Shown: one piece after another, positions 48,110 through 57,460 of the stretch
Layout: each line of letters begins with the position of its first letter
How positions within the stretch are numbered: the first letter of the stretch is position 1
Assembly (NCBI RefSeq): GCF_016757215.1
Contig: NZ_JAESIY010000012.1
Span: forward strand, 114,395 to 178,394
Direction of reading: 5' to 3'
Length of the DNA: 64,000 bases
Source of the DNA: Fulvivirga sediminis
GTDB lineage: Bacteria; Bacteroidota; Bacteroidia; Cytophagales; Cyclobacteriaceae
Translations under genes and position numbers: made by a program
The notes under the pieces: generated by a model
Told to the model about the DNA's origin: nothing
Databases searched by the model: none
What the model saw: only the letters and a program-made list of their open reading frames with translations

Positions 48110-48406
48110 TTATTTAGGAGCTGAATATGGAGTGTCAGTAACCGATTCTTTGAGCGCAGAGAGGCGGCAAGAATCAACTTTATGCTTGTAAAGACTTTCG
48201 TTTATAATTTTCCGCCACAGCACTTTTACTTTTTCCTCATCCCAAATGGTAGACGCTTCATATACCTCTACCTCACACTCCTGCTCCAGCGTAGTATCTG
48301 GCGCAGTGGTCAGTTCATTGATACTATGACTCGGATAAGATACATCTGCAAAGCCTATACAAAAGACTATCAGTATAAATGACAATGTGTTTATCAGTAC
48401 TTTCAT
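48110..48406 (-). CDS. Small exported protein of the T4SS operon (98 residues)
   Basis: Signal peptide MKVLINTLSFILIVFCIGFA and a short acidic mature part with two cysteines (LEQECEVEVYE, VDSCRLSALKE) that may pair. No family recognised. It sits just after traN, where VirB7-like small partners of VirB9 occur in other T4SSs, but there is no lipobox, so that identification is only a possibility. Confidence 0.5.
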   Translation of the reverse strand: MKVLINTLSFILIVFCIGFADVSYPSHSINELTTAPDTTLEQECEVEVYEASTIWDEEKVKVLWRKIINESLYKHKVDSCRLSALKESVTDTPYSAPK

Positions 48407-48468
48407 AATTATCTGTTTTATAGTGGCCTATAGGTTATTTAGCACTTGTACATAGCTAAGATTCCTTA

Positions 48469-49302
48469 TTAAAGAGTCTCCGGTTGTAGAAGCTTCTTCC
48501 TTGGTATGGTAATGGTTGTAGACCTACCTCCGTTCTTTTCCAGAATGTCTATCTGTAGTTTCTCATCATTATTGGGGGTGAACTTGTCAAACACAAAAGA
48601 GAATACTTCTATACCGCCTGAACCCTTCACACGTTCAGCTTCGTTGCATACCAGTACGGGCCTTAGTACCCTTTCCTGGTAGACAATATCCTGTGCAAAT
48701 CTTTTATTCTTGATGAAGCGGAAGAGAAAATGATCGATGTCCAAATCAATAGTGGAGAAGTTTTTAATCTCTACACGTATAGAGATATAATCGCCTTTAT
48801 AGAAGATGCCCGAAACTTTAGCCAGTAGTAAATCGGTATTCCCTTTTATATTGTAATTACTCACGGCTTTTCTACTAAAATGACATACCTCATATTTACC
48901 CATATCTCTGTGATCCTCCTTTACTGAAACATTATAGGATTTCTTTTGAGGATCTAGCTGATAGGTGGTGTTGGTGATATCTCGTTTAAAATATAGAGGA
49001 ATAGAATGATAATCACCACTTTGGGTAATGATGGTAATATTTGTTTTTGTCTCCTCTTCATTTTCAGTAAAATCGCCACCTATATGCTTAATCTTCACCA
49101 TATTCTCTACAGTATCAGTCACGAAATACCGAGAGCCTATATCCAGGTATTTTATTTTATCATCAAAAATCAGATGAGTAGTCTTAATGTCTGAGATGGC
49201 TATGGGTTTGCTACTTTCTATCTCATCAAAAATTTTCTGCTGAGAAAAGGCATTAAAATGTACGATTAGTAGCGATATGATTGTAAAAGATGCAAATTTC
49301 AT
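48469..49302 (-). CDS. traN: TraN-type (VirB9-like) T4SS protein, DUF4138
   Basis: 277 residues. Signal peptide (FTIISLLIVHFNAFSQ); the mature start has the family pattern ISDIKTTHLIFDDKIKYLDIGSRYFVTDTVENMVKIK, followed by a beta-rich body (YISIRVEIKNFSTIDLDIDHFLFRF). TraN/DUF4138 proteins of Bacteroidetes conjugative elements are probable VirB9 counterparts of the outer-membrane core. The gene begins 2 bp after the VirB4-type ATPase gene ends. Confidence 0.85.
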   Translation of the reverse strand: MKFASFTIISLLIVHFNAFSQQKIFDEIESSKPIAISDIKTTHLIFDDKIKYLDIGSRYFVTDTVENMVKIKHIGGDFTENEEETKTNITIITQSGDYHSIPLYFKRDITNTTYQLDPQKKSYNVSVKEDHRDMGKYEVCHFSRKAVSNYNIKGNTDLLLAKVSGIFYKGDYISIRVEIKNFSTIDLDIDHFLFRFIKNKRFAQDIVYQERVLRPVLVCNEAERVKGSGGIEVFSFVFDKFTPNNDEKLQIDILEKNGGRSTTITIPRKKLLQPETL

Positions 49303-49304
49303 TT

Positions 49305-51653
49305 CTATCTTTTTTTATTATGGGTGATGAATTCATTAAGCGCTAGCTTCATATTCTTGTGCTTAGCATACCTATCGAATATGAACTGGTTTTCATTAGC
49401 ATTAGAAGAGTAGCAAGCGTATCTTTCTTCAGAAACACTCACTTTGTACACATTAGAAACATTTCCTACTTTAACGAAAACCTCCCTCTTATCCGTAGAG
49501 AATAACTTTTCCAAATCTGCTTCATTAAATGAAAGGTGGGTAGCCAGCTTATCTTTAGATGCCATTTTCTTTTTATGAGACAGCAAGAGCATAGTATCTG
49601 TATTATTAATCATAGCTGGGCCGGCGGCAGTATCAATAATATCCTCAATATCCTGCGTGGCAATAGCCACTTCTCCATAATGCTTCCTCACTGTTTTATA
49701 CATATAGCGTATAAACTCTGCCATCTCCCCTTTTGAAATTGGCTTCCAACACTCATCAATAAATATGGATTTTTTGATTCCTTTAAGCTGTCTTATTTTG
49801 CCCATCACTACATCTATAGAGAGCATAGTGATGAGAGGAAACAGCACAGGATGATCTTTGATATTATCCATTTCAAATACGATAAACCGCTCTTGTAGCA
49901 AGTCCACAGGCTGCTCAGAGTTGAGGATATGCCTGTACTTACCGTCATAAAAATCACGCACAGAGAGGTCAAAACTCAACTTATCAAAGTACTTTTCTTC
50001 ATTATACTCTACCCTGTTTTCCATCACAAACTCATAAAAAGTAGAAAGTTTGGGGAAGATGTTTTTATGCAGCTTGAGATTAGCATAATAAGCATCCAGG
50101 TAGAGGGTAATAATCTGTTTCTCTTCTTTGGTAAATGGGCTTTCGCCTTTCCATAAGAAAAGCACAAGTGATACGAGGAATTCCTTTTTATCTATATCTA
50201 TTTCTCCATGAACATAGAAGGGGTTAAACTCCATAGGATCATCCACATCATAGGTATAATATTGCCCCCCTACTAGGTTGCACAGTTTTTTATAGGAGTT
50301 TCCAATATCAATCATCACTATGTGATGGCCTTGCTCATAGTACTGAGAAGCTATATGATTGATAAGAAACGACTTACCCGTACCCGAAGGGCCGAATATC
50401 AGGCGGTTCCTATTCACAATATGTCCTCTCTGCACAGGTTCGTCCCAAAGGTCTAGCCTTATTGGTGCTTCATTTTTCCGATCACACAGTAGTACGCCAT
50501 CCTTAAAACTCTCATAGTAGCTTTCAAAATTCATAAGACTTGGGATCTGCTCAGAAAAACCTATAAACTTGTACTCTTCAGGAATGCTGACTGCCGCCCC
50601 CGGGCTACTGTTGAGGTAAATATCTTGAATAGAATACTTGATGTGGTAGGGAGATATGTCCATTTCACGAAAAGTATTCTCAAGGATGTTTTTACTTTTC
50701 TCAAGTTGCTCCTTATTATCTTCCCAAATAATAATATTAAGGTGCTGCTTAATAAACTTGAGTTCTTTAGCAATGGCCTCTTCTACCAGATCTTCCATAT
50801 TACTGTAGTAAAGCTCATTTTCTTTAGATAGCATGGATAAACTTTTGAAGTTGTTCATCTTGGTCTTGATAGACTTAAATATATCTTCAGATTTTTCCAC
50901 GTAAATGATCTGATTGTAAATGTGGTTACACTCCAGCCCCAGACATAGAGATTGAATGTAGGGCACAAAGAAATCTGTACGCTGGGTGGAATATTCTTTA
51001 TTTCTGATAGCGCTATCCACTGTTACCGGAAGGTCATTATTAGAAGTAAGGGCATACACCTCTCCTACATTATTGGCCACCTGAAGCTGACGATCAAGAA
51101 ATATATCTTTAAGCTTATTCCCACCATTAAGCGATAGTGAAAAATACTTTCCTACCAGATCAATAATCTCATCAGTATCCAGACGTGACGCACTGAAATA
51201 CTCTTCTTTAGATAAAAAAGAAACACTAGTATCAACATCAGATATGAAGCTGGTAAGCCCTTGAAGGTACTTTTCATATTTTGACTTGCTATTGGCAATA
51301 CTCACCTTGTTTTTAGCGTCTTTGGTAAATATCAGATAGCATTGGTGTGTGAGTATCGGTTTTTCAAAGTAGAAAGTGTTGTCACTACGAGAGAGTATGT
51401 TGGTGCCATCAGCAATAGGATCTTTAAGACTGGTGACGAAAAAGTAATCTTGCTTTTGCAATACTGTACCTGCTGGTAATGATCGTATCATCTTATCTAC
51501 AATAGAATTAATCTGATCCATGGCCTCCTTGTCTAATGAGTATATCTGAGGCATTTTTAGTTCGTACACTAAACTTACATCTCCAAACTTAGAGACCAAC
51601 AGATCCTGCTCTACGGAATAAATCGGGAATATTTTCTCTATATTAGTTGTCAT
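49305..51653 (-). CDS. traG: TraG-type (VirB4-like) T4SS ATPase
   Basis: 782 residues. An N-terminal VirB4 domain (about 1-400) precedes the ATPase: Walker A GPSGTGKS (421-428), FNPFYVHGEID, Walker B KKSIFIDECWKPI and the downstream IATQDIEDIIDT motif. VirB4 ATPases energise pilus assembly and substrate transfer and are the most conserved T4SS part. In Bacteroidetes elements this protein is called TraG. No VirB3-like membrane helices are fused at its N-terminus. It overlaps traM by 11 bp and is 2 bp from traN. All key motifs look intact, so the system may be working. Confidence 0.93.
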   Translation of the reverse strand: MTTNIEKIFPIYSVEQDLLVSKFGDVSLVYELKMPQIYSLDKEAMDQINSIVDKMIRSLPAGTVLQKQDYFFVTSLKDPIADGTNILSRSDNTFYFEKPILTHQCYLIFTKDAKNKVSIANSKSKYEKYLQGLTSFISDVDTSVSFLSKEEYFSASRLDTDEIIDLVGKYFSLSLNGGNKLKDIFLDRQLQVANNVGEVYALTSNNDLPVTVDSAIRNKEYSTQRTDFFVPYIQSLCLGLECNHIYNQIIYVEKSEDIFKSIKTKMNNFKSLSMLSKENELYYSNMEDLVEEAIAKELKFIKQHLNIIIWEDNKEQLEKSKNILENTFREMDISPYHIKYSIQDIYLNSSPGAAVSIPEEYKFIGFSEQIPSLMNFESYYESFKDGVLLCDRKNEAPIRLDLWDEPVQRGHIVNRNRLIFGPSGTGKSFLINHIASQYYEQGHHIVMIDIGNSYKKLCNLVGGQYYTYDVDDPMEFNPFYVHGEIDIDKKEFLVSLVLFLWKGESPFTKEEKQIITLYLDAYYANLKLHKNIFPKLSTFYEFVMENRVEYNEEKYFDKLSFDLSVRDFYDGKYRHILNSEQPVDLLQERFIVFEMDNIKDHPVLFPLITMLSIDVVMGKIRQLKGIKKSIFIDECWKPISKGEMAEFIRYMYKTVRKHYGEVAIATQDIEDIIDTAAGPAMINNTDTMLLLSHKKKMASKDKLATHLSFNEADLEKLFSTDKREVFVKVGNVSNVYKVSVSEERYACYSSNANENQFIFDRYAKHKNMKLALNEFITHNKKR

Positions 51654-52650
51654 TATCGTCCTGGTTTATGGTTAGCCATATGTGATATTTTCTGGGCACA
51701 AATACTTTTCTGTTATCAAAAACCTCTCTGGCTACTTCTTTAGCTGCAGAGAGTACAGCCACCCGATCCAAAGGCTCTCTTCTGTCACCATTTCCTAAGA
51801 TGGGCTGCTGTTGCTGATAAGTCTGGATGGCTGCACGGTAAACATCTTTAGAAACATTAGAAGGGATTGAGAAAAGTGTTCTGTGATTTAAGTGAATACC
51901 TTGCAGTCCGTCATAATCATAAACATCCAGATTAAGGGAGTACAATTTATTATCACGCTTATATTTATTGACATTGATATTCAAACGATTACCTTCAAAC
52001 ATTACCACTCCGTACATGACTGCACCCTTTGGGATTCTAACATTATGTTTAGGTAGTACAATAGATTCCTTAGTTCTGAAAGCAATAGTAGAACCCTGCT
52101 TAAAAACACCCTGATCAATAGTTTCTGCAGGTATTAAGTTTTCTGCAGGCGAACCTTCCGTGGCCGATGCGGCCCCGAAGAAAAAATCGCCATCTTTAGG
52201 TATCTTTTTCACTTCCGGCTCAGGAGGAGACTGCTGCATCTGCATCTGGCCCATGTCATATTGAGCATTGGCTGCATTCAGGTTGCTCTGTAACTCCATG
52301 AGCATACGCAAATCATCTTCAGCGCTTGAATTTTCTTCAAATTGAGAAGAAGGAAGCTCTTCTGTATCTTTAGTCATTTTCTCTTTCAATTTTTGTAAAA
52401 AAGAAAGGTTATCTCCTAAAGAGTCGTAACGGTCACGATCGTATTGATTAGATTCATCATAAAGCTCCTTTTTGGAGGAACTGTCCAGCTTACTTAAGTT
52501 CAAGTCAGGAGCATCAAACTCCAACCCCTCGGCTATTCCATTTCCTGAAGAGGCATAACTGGGAGATATTATCGATTTTAAGGCAAATACTAATGTGCCT
52601 GCCAGCACAAGCCCCACTACCGCGACAATTATTTTCTTATTATTATCCAT
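51643..52650 (-). CDS. traM: TraM-type (VirB10-like) T4SS protein
   Basis: 335 residues. One membrane helix near the start (IIVAVVGLVLAGTLVFALK) with a short cytoplasmic tail, then a long disordered Gln/Pro/Asp-rich periplasmic linker, then a beta-rich C-terminal domain (IAFRTKESIVLPKHNVRIPKGAVMYGVVMFEGNRLNINV; LYSLNLDVYDYDGLQGIHL) characteristic of Bacteroidetes TraM. It should span the periplasm as VirB10 does. A 38-residue ORF lies just upstream, its stop 6 bp before this ATG. Confidence 0.85.
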   Translation of the reverse strand: MDNNKKIIVAVVGLVLAGTLVFALKSIISPSYASSGNGIAEGLEFDAPDLNLSKLDSSSKKELYDESNQYDRDRYDSLGDNLSFLQKLKEKMTKDTEELPSSQFEENSSAEDDLRMLMELQSNLNAANAQYDMGQMQMQQSPPEPEVKKIPKDGDFFFGAASATEGSPAENLIPAETIDQGVFKQGSTIAFRTKESIVLPKHNVRIPKGAVMYGVVMFEGNRLNINVNKYKRDNKLYSLNLDVYDYDGLQGIHLNHRTLFSIPSNVSKDVYRAAIQTYQQQQPILGNGDRREPLDRVAVLSAAKEVAREVFDNRKVFVPRKYHIWLTINQDDNDN

Positions 52651-52656
52651 TGCTCA

Positions 52657-52773
52657 TTAATTATTCATAGGTACTGATTGATCTTCCACTTTTTCAAATT
52701 CCCAGCCCGAATCAGATGGGAGAAAAAGACATTTTTTATTCAGCCTTACTTTTCTTTTTCTAAGTATCATCAT
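52657..52773 (-). CDS. Possible 38-residue leader ORF of the traM unit
   Basis: Read from the minus strand: ATG at 52773 (or 52770), TAA at 52657-52659, 6 bp before traM. The peptide MMILRKRKVRLNKKCLFLPSD... is basic at its N-terminus and acidic later. The tight spacing and the island promoter motif upstream (52874-52903) support translation, but no family is recognised and the ribosome-binding site is poor. It could be a small T4SS protein or a leader peptide. Confidence 0.35.
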   Translation of the reverse strand: MMILRKRKVRLNKKCLFLPSDSGWEFEKVEDQSVPMNN

Positions 52774-53263
52774 TTCCACAGTTTAGATTGTTTTGCTTGC
52801 TTTGCTGATCTATACTCTTCTATAAAGAATCGATCGTTGATAACCTGTTTAGATCTTAAAGCCTTACATCTTAAAAACAGACCTGTTGATTTGTACCCTA
52901 TGCTTTTCTCAAATTTTTTCATTCAAAAATTATCGACTAAGTAATTTTATAATTGGCATTGGCAATAACCAGAAGCAAGATGGATGGATATGCTTTATGG
53001 AAAGCCCAATGACGTACCAGACACCATAAAAAATTGTCATGCAATGCCAAAGAGTAGCATTTCCTTCTAAATAACCGTTCAACAGCGGCTGAGCTTAGAT
53101 GTGATACAGGGAAAAATAAATTGAAGAAGATACCTAAAGAAGAAAGGTACCATCACACAGAGTATTAAAGAAGACTAAAAACACATAATAACCTGGCATA
53201 CAATGTATTAAACCTAAATATTCATTAAACCTTCTGTGGCTAAAGATTGAAATAGAAGAAGCT
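52774..53263. other. Intergenic region upstream of the traM unit
   Basis: 490 bp. It holds an island promoter motif at 52874-52903 and a 9-bp inverted repeat with 80 bp between the arms (TTGGCATTG 52953-52961 and CAATGCCAA 53042-53050). Otherwise nothing is assigned. Confidence 0.45.
52874..52903 (-). promoter_or_regulatory. Island promoter motif, traM unit
   Basis: On the + strand: AAAACAG (52874-52880), 12 bp, GTACCCTATGC (52893-52903). Coding-strand reading is GCATAGGGTAC-N12-CTGTTTT. Same spacing as at the other island genes, with 8 of 11 and 6 of 7 matches to the best copies. It lies about 100 bp upstream of the 38-residue ORF. Confidence 0.5.
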
Positions 53264-53806
53264 TTATTTCCACCTGTCCATTATAAGGGTCCAATATTTA
53301 AAGGGGTCTATCTTCTTATCTTTAAGCAAAATCTCGAAATGCAGATGTGGTCCAGTAGACCTCCCTGTAGACCCAACATAGCCTATGATTGTTCCCTGCT
53401 TCACCTCTTGGTCCTTTTTCACTTTAAAGGCTGTCATGTGTGCATATAGGGTTTTATAGCCTTCATTATGATCAATGACTACTACATTACCATAGGTAGG
53501 TGAAAACGAAGCGCGTATAACCTTACCATTGGCAGAAGCATATATAGGGGTTCCTTTCTTAGCGACCATATCCAGTCCGGGATGAAATTTATCTACTTTA
53601 AGTATGGGGTGTTTCCTCACCCCAAACCCAGATGAAATCCTGATAAAGCTTTTTTGCGGTAATGGAAAGTAAACGGGGCGCTTGTCCATTTCCATAGACT
53701 TATAACGATTGATCAGTTGTTCTTTCTGTCCTGACTGAGAGCATGCTGTGTTAGCCATACTCAACATAAGCAGAATGACACATATTAATTTATATCTGAA
53801 TTCCAT
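53264..53806 (-). CDS. M23 (LytM) peptidoglycan endopeptidase, probable lipoprotein
   Basis: 180 residues. Signal and lipobox-like NTAC (Cys22). The M23 zinc site is complete: H75-P-G-L-D79 and H154-L-H156, with GFGVRKHPIL at the start and GNVVVIDHNEGYKTLYAHM between. These enzymes cut peptide cross-links of peptidoglycan. In a T4SS operon it is the likely wall-opening activity, taking the place of the VirB1 transglycosylase. It follows the coupling-protein gene by 93 bp, on the same strand. Confidence 0.9.
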   Translation of the reverse strand: MEFRYKLICVILLMLSMANTACSQSGQKEQLINRYKSMEMDKRPVYFPLPQKSFIRISSGFGVRKHPILKVDKFHPGLDMVAKKGTPIYASANGKVIRASFSPTYGNVVVIDHNEGYKTLYAHMTAFKVKKDQEVKQGTIIGYVGSTGRSTGPHLHFEILLKDKKIDPFKYWTLIMDRWK

Positions 53807-53899
53807 TTTTACGTTATAATATAGGGATGAAGAGTTCTTATTAGCCCTGTGAACTCCAACATTTAGAACACTAAAGGCATTGTAATCTTTGAAACTGAC

Positions 53900-55906
53900 T
53901 TATTCTGTGGTTTCTTCCTGCTGCTCCTGTTCCACTGCTTCTTTATTATCAGTATCACCAGTGGTGGCAGCCTCTGTAGATTGTTTTTGATTATTTTCAG
54001 CCTCTTCTATTTCATACAATTCATTTTCCAGTATGATGTCAATTTCATCTACTATCCGCTGAAAATTACCGTCCATCAGTTCTTCCAGATTATCTTCTTC
54101 AATTACCTTAGGAATATGAGTTTTCACCTGGTCGGTTCTTTTATCTACTTTGATATGGCCTCTGAATATTTTCTGCTTTATTTCTTCTCCAAAATTGTCC
54201 GCCACTATACCCACAAATTCCCCTTGAGATAGCTGAGAAAGTGTAGACACAGGTATAGCAAAATCCATACTTTCGTTGATGCTATAAGAGGTCGTGCTGG
54301 TATCTACAGTCATATTTTTAAGTCGCTGCTTCTTTTTACCAAAGATCTCCTGGAGTTTAGTGGCCGTACCGCTCCTCACCGATCCGCTGAAGATATTACC
54401 AACAATATTGAATATAGTTTCGGCCACTTTATCACCATAATCCCTCTTGAGCTGCTCCAGATCTTGTGCTCCAATAGTGGTAGACACTTTATTAGACCTG
54501 GCGGTAGCTATCAGATTATCCAGCCCCATAAAGTACATGGTAGGTAACTCATCTATAATAATAGAAGATGGTAATTTATTTTGTGTATTCACCACTTTGA
54601 GTAACTGTGTGGAGATAAGCCCCAGCGCCGGTGAGTTGGTGGTCTGCGTGGCAGGGGAATTAGCCAATATCATAATTTGAGGCGCCTCAGGATTATTAAT
54701 ATCCAGGGAAGCATTCATTTCAGGGTACACATTGTTACCCATTACCCAAAAGAGTTCCCTCGTAGCCAACTGCGATAGCGGTATCCTGGCCGTAGCAGTT
54801 TGTCCTGATAGCTGCTCATAGGCTTGCTTTTCCAGCGCATCAGCAAAAGGAGTCATGAAAAATCTGAGCTTAGGATATCTTTGAAAAACTTTAAATACTT
54901 TTTCATCTGGGCAAGAGGCCAAGGCTATGGCATGAGGTAGCGTACAGAACTTACCGTTCTCATATAATTTCAAAAAGTATATACAGCAGGCAAAGTATGA
55001 TATGGCAGACTGTGCAAAGAAGTCCTTCTTAGTAATCCACTCTTTATTAAGGTTATAGAGTACGGTTTGAGACGCCTCGATGGCATCTGCTGTTTTCTTT
55101 ATGAACTCGGGGCTAATGGGATTAATGAAGTTAGAGTATTCGATATCATCCAGTGAGATAACTGTAAACTTAGGCTCTACTTTGTAGGTATTTTTATAAT
55201 ACTCGTAAAATCCATAAGTCTCCTTGGCGAGAGATGGAAACTTAAAATCATACACCATCATGGAGAAGTTCTTCATGATATGCTGCCGTATATATTCCTC
55301 TATTACCGAATATGATTTTCCAGATCCCGGGGTACCTAATACCATTGTGGCCCTGAAAGGGTTCACCACATTTATCAGGCCATTTTCTGTTTTTAAGTTT
55401 ACCGAATATGGATTTTCCTTATACTCTTTCTCTTGCTGAAATATGAGATTCTTATTATTAAACTCATCTTTATTAGAGAAAAAATTAAAATGCTTTCTGA
55501 TATTTAAAAAACTCCAGATAAAAACTACCCAGGAAGCCAGCGTAACTATTAAGTTTACCGCCACATGAACTTTAAAGCCCCCACAGAGCACAAACAAAAC
55601 AAATGATACTATTAAGAATATAGCATATTTATTTAGATCCGGATCCTCTTCCGGTTTCTTTTTTAAGCTTATGCCAAAGGCTCCTAAAACAAATACCCCC
55701 AAAATGATTATGCGCAACAGCAAGGCGTTGGAGAAAAGGGGAAACGTTCTAAATATTTTTTTTATGGCTGCGTTCAAACTTGTATTAGTGAGGCCCAAGT
55801 GATAAAAATCACTATAAAACCTGGTATAAATATCTAATGACAGTAGCATTAAACACATGACCATAGCGAAAACAATGACTACGTCGATGGAAAATTTATC
55901 TTTCAT
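53900..55906 (-). CDS. VirD4/TraG-type T4SS coupling ATPase
   Basis: 668 residues. Three to four N-terminal membrane segments (about 8-27, 62-80, 95-130) precede an ATPase with Walker A GTPGSGKS (191-198), the family stretch FINPISPEFIKKTADAIE, Walker B SIIIDELPTMYFMGLDNLIATARSN and TTIGAQDLEQLKRDYGD. It resembles the MobC/TraG coupling proteins of Bacteroides mobile elements, which select substrates and feed them to the channel. The last about 60 residues are strongly acidic (EEDNLEELMDG, EAVEQEQQEETTE), which could attract the basic C-terminal tails of the nearby candidate substrates; that link is my inference. An island promoter motif lies about 60-90 bp upstream. Confidence 0.92.
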   Translation of the reverse strand: MKDKFSIDVVIVFAMVMCLMLLSLDIYTRFYSDFYHLGLTNTSLNAAIKKIFRTFPLFSNALLLRIIILGVFVLGAFGISLKKKPEEDPDLNKYAIFLIVSFVLFVLCGGFKVHVAVNLIVTLASWVVFIWSFLNIRKHFNFFSNKDEFNNKNLIFQQEKEYKENPYSVNLKTENGLINVVNPFRATMVLGTPGSGKSYSVIEEYIRQHIMKNFSMMVYDFKFPSLAKETYGFYEYYKNTYKVEPKFTVISLDDIEYSNFINPISPEFIKKTADAIEASQTVLYNLNKEWITKKDFFAQSAISYFACCIYFLKLYENGKFCTLPHAIALASCPDEKVFKVFQRYPKLRFFMTPFADALEKQAYEQLSGQTATARIPLSQLATRELFWVMGNNVYPEMNASLDINNPEAPQIMILANSPATQTTNSPALGLISTQLLKVVNTQNKLPSSIIIDELPTMYFMGLDNLIATARSNKVSTTIGAQDLEQLKRDYGDKVAETIFNIVGNIFSGSVRSGTATKLQEIFGKKKQRLKNMTVDTSTTSYSINESMDFAIPVSTLSQLSQGEFVGIVADNFGEEIKQKIFRGHIKVDKRTDQVKTHIPKVIEEDNLEELMDGNFQRIVDEIDIILENELYEIEEAENNQKQSTEAATTGDTDNKEAVEQEQQEETTE

Positions 55907-55966
55907 AAATACGTATCTTTTTTAATTCTTATTTGATTTATTGAATTACTATGTGCTTCTGTATAT

Positions 55967-55996
55967 AAAACAATGAGCCCTTCATACACCCTACTA
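55967..55996 (-). promoter_or_regulatory. Island promoter motif, coupling-protein unit
   Basis: On the + strand: AAAACAA (55967-55973), 12 bp, ACACCCTACTA (55986-55996), followed by CTTTTTGA as at the LRR gene. The motif ends 60 bp before the start codon at 55906. Confidence 0.55.
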
Positions 55997-56552
55997 CTTT
56001 TTGAGGATTTCAATAAAAAAATCAAGTTTTACTTCCGCAGGTTACGTATTTAGCGAGGCTGAGGAAATTCGAATGAATTAAAAAAGGTGAGAGTATATAA
56101 ACCCTATGAAAATTTGTAAACCGATATCCAGTGAGCAGGCATGGCCTACTTAGTTAATGTATAAAACTGAATGAACTGCCAATCAATATCGACCACTAAT
56201 TAGTTAACGTGTTCCTATTGCCCATTATAATTATGGCCACCTTCCTGTACTGGGAGCCAGCCTCTGATTATCATAGCAGTGTGGCCACAGATAATTTAAA
56301 TGTATACTCTCCTTCAGTAGAATAATGACTATTTTTGTATTCATTATTAATGCACCTTATAGAGAAAAGCCCATCATTATTGAGGTAAAGCCTAAAAGCA
56401 TGGATAGAACGGACTTCAAAGGATTTTTCCGGGTTTGAAAAGGAGTGATAAACCTTCTTCCTATATTGAAAAAAGAACAAATACCAAGACTGTGAAAAAA
56501 ACTATGTGGTGAGGAGAAAGTAATTATTAATTTCAATTAGTGTATACTGATC

Positions 56553-56578
56553 AAAAGGGAGGAACTACCCTCCCTTTT
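56553..56578 (-). terminator. Terminator of the 174-residue protein gene
   Basis: AAAAGGGAGG (56553-56562) pairs with CCTCCCTTTT (56569-56578) around AACTAC; the minus strand continues TTTTGATC. It lies 47 bp past the stop at 56625. Confidence 0.75.
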
Positions 56579-56624
56579 ACCATGAAGCCATGCTTAGTCC
56601 CTATAGCCGCCAAGCACTATACTT

Positions 56625-57149
56625 CTAGGGTTTGACTCTAAGCTTTTTACCTTTATCAGTAATTTGTACGTTAGGGGATACCTCTTGGGAATGCCCACTG
56701 CTGCTATTACTTTGTAGCGATTCATTGGATGATCTTTTAGCAATAGGCTTGGTCATATCAATCATATGAAAAGCCTTATCTTTAGTTGTATACTCCAGGG
56801 GAGTATCGGAGTTAAAAATATCCGTATTCGCATGTACTACTTTTTGAGCAGCAGATTTTTCCCCTGCCTCTCTGGCAACATTAGCGCTGGTCTGGCACCT
56901 CACCAGGTTCAATACATCCGGATTTTTAACATTCATTTCATGTTCCAGTGGTTTTCCCTGCTGGCCATGTTCAAAATGAGTATGCACTTGAGAACCATCG
57001 GCAGGCCGTGCATAAATACTCCTATTAGCACCCGCCGCCTTCATATCTTTTACTCCTGTAAAAAGTGGCTCTCCGGCTACTTCTTCAGGAGCAGAATAAG
57101 ATAATCCTTCTTTTTTTGGTTGGTTACTTTCCTGAGTTTGATCTTGCAT
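56625..57149 (-). CDS. 174-residue hydrophilic protein, candidate T4SS substrate
   Basis: No signal peptide or membrane segment, so cytoplasmic at first. No family recognised. The N-terminal half is polar (YSAPEEVAGEPLFTGVKDMKAAGAN, HTHFEHGQQGKPLEHEMN). A Ser/Asn-rich linker (SSNESLQSNSSSGHSQEV) precedes a short basic end, TDKGKKLRVKP. VirB/D4-type systems often recognise disordered C-termini with positive charge, so this is a candidate effector. It is its own unit, with the island motif about 145-170 bp upstream (a perfect 11-of-11 copy) and a terminator. Substrate status is inferred. Confidence 0.65.
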   Translation of the reverse strand: MQDQTQESNQPKKEGLSYSAPEEVAGEPLFTGVKDMKAAGANRSIYARPADGSQVHTHFEHGQQGKPLEHEMNVKNPDVLNLVRCQTSANVAREAGEKSAAQKVVHANTDIFNSDTPLEYTTKDKAFHMIDMTKPIAKRSSNESLQSNSSSGHSQEVSPNVQITDKGKKLRVKP

Positions 57150-57460
57150 AGTTTAAAATTTAAAGGTTAATAAATCAGCTCCCGAAAGATTTAATCCCTT
57201 GGTTAGCATCCAAATGGAGTGTATTAAAGTCACCATTCTTATCAGATGCACTGATAACCATTAAAGGATACCCTCAGGGAGCCTTTACTCTAAAAACAAT
57301 CTTAATGCCTGAGACCCTATACAAAATATAACTGATTTAAAAAATCAAGCAAACCTTAATAAACCAGCTGATAACTTAGACAGTCTTAGCTGTAAATAAT
57401 TCGCATAAAAAGAAGGACTCACAGCTAACTCATAAGATGCCCGGGAATCCTTCTTTGTTA
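57150..57460. other. Intergenic region upstream of the 174-residue gene
   Basis: About 310 bp. It holds the island motif at 57293-57322 and a weak hairpin at 57408-57456 (AAAGAAGGA/TCCTTCTTT) that may end the YCII pseudogene transcript. Confidence 0.5.
57293..57322 (-). promoter_or_regulatory. Island promoter motif, 174-residue protein gene
   Basis: On the + strand: AAAACAA (57293-57299), 12 bp, AGACCCTATAC (57312-57322). The 11-mer is identical to that at the LRR gene. The leader to the ATG at 57149 would be about 140 nt. Confidence 0.6.

Larger units (their letters stand above)
55907..56624. other. Intergenic region upstream of the coupling-protein gene
   Basis: 718 bp. It contains the island motif (55967-55996), a terminator (56553-56578) and possibly a remnant gene. 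A TTG-initiated frame at 56271-56480 (69 residues, ...FRLYLNNDGLFSIRC...) has no recognised family. Just at its start, TTGAAAA and ATACCAAGAC (56466-56490) also occur in the LRR-gene promoter at 61134-61160 but with shorter spacing, so this may be the ruin of another island gene. A half-match to the motif, ACCCTATG, is at 56101. Confidence 0.4.

Noticed and set aside
52678..52944. 88-residue + strand frame upstream of traM
   Set aside because: Phe/Ser-rich composition typical of antisense frames; it overlaps the more plausible 38-residue minus-strand ORF and the promoter motif.
56271..56480. 69-residue minus-strand frame between the coupling protein and the 174-residue gene
   Set aside because: TTG start, no family, and a degraded promoter-like sequence lies on its first codons. 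Not called as a gene; mentioned only as a possible remnant.
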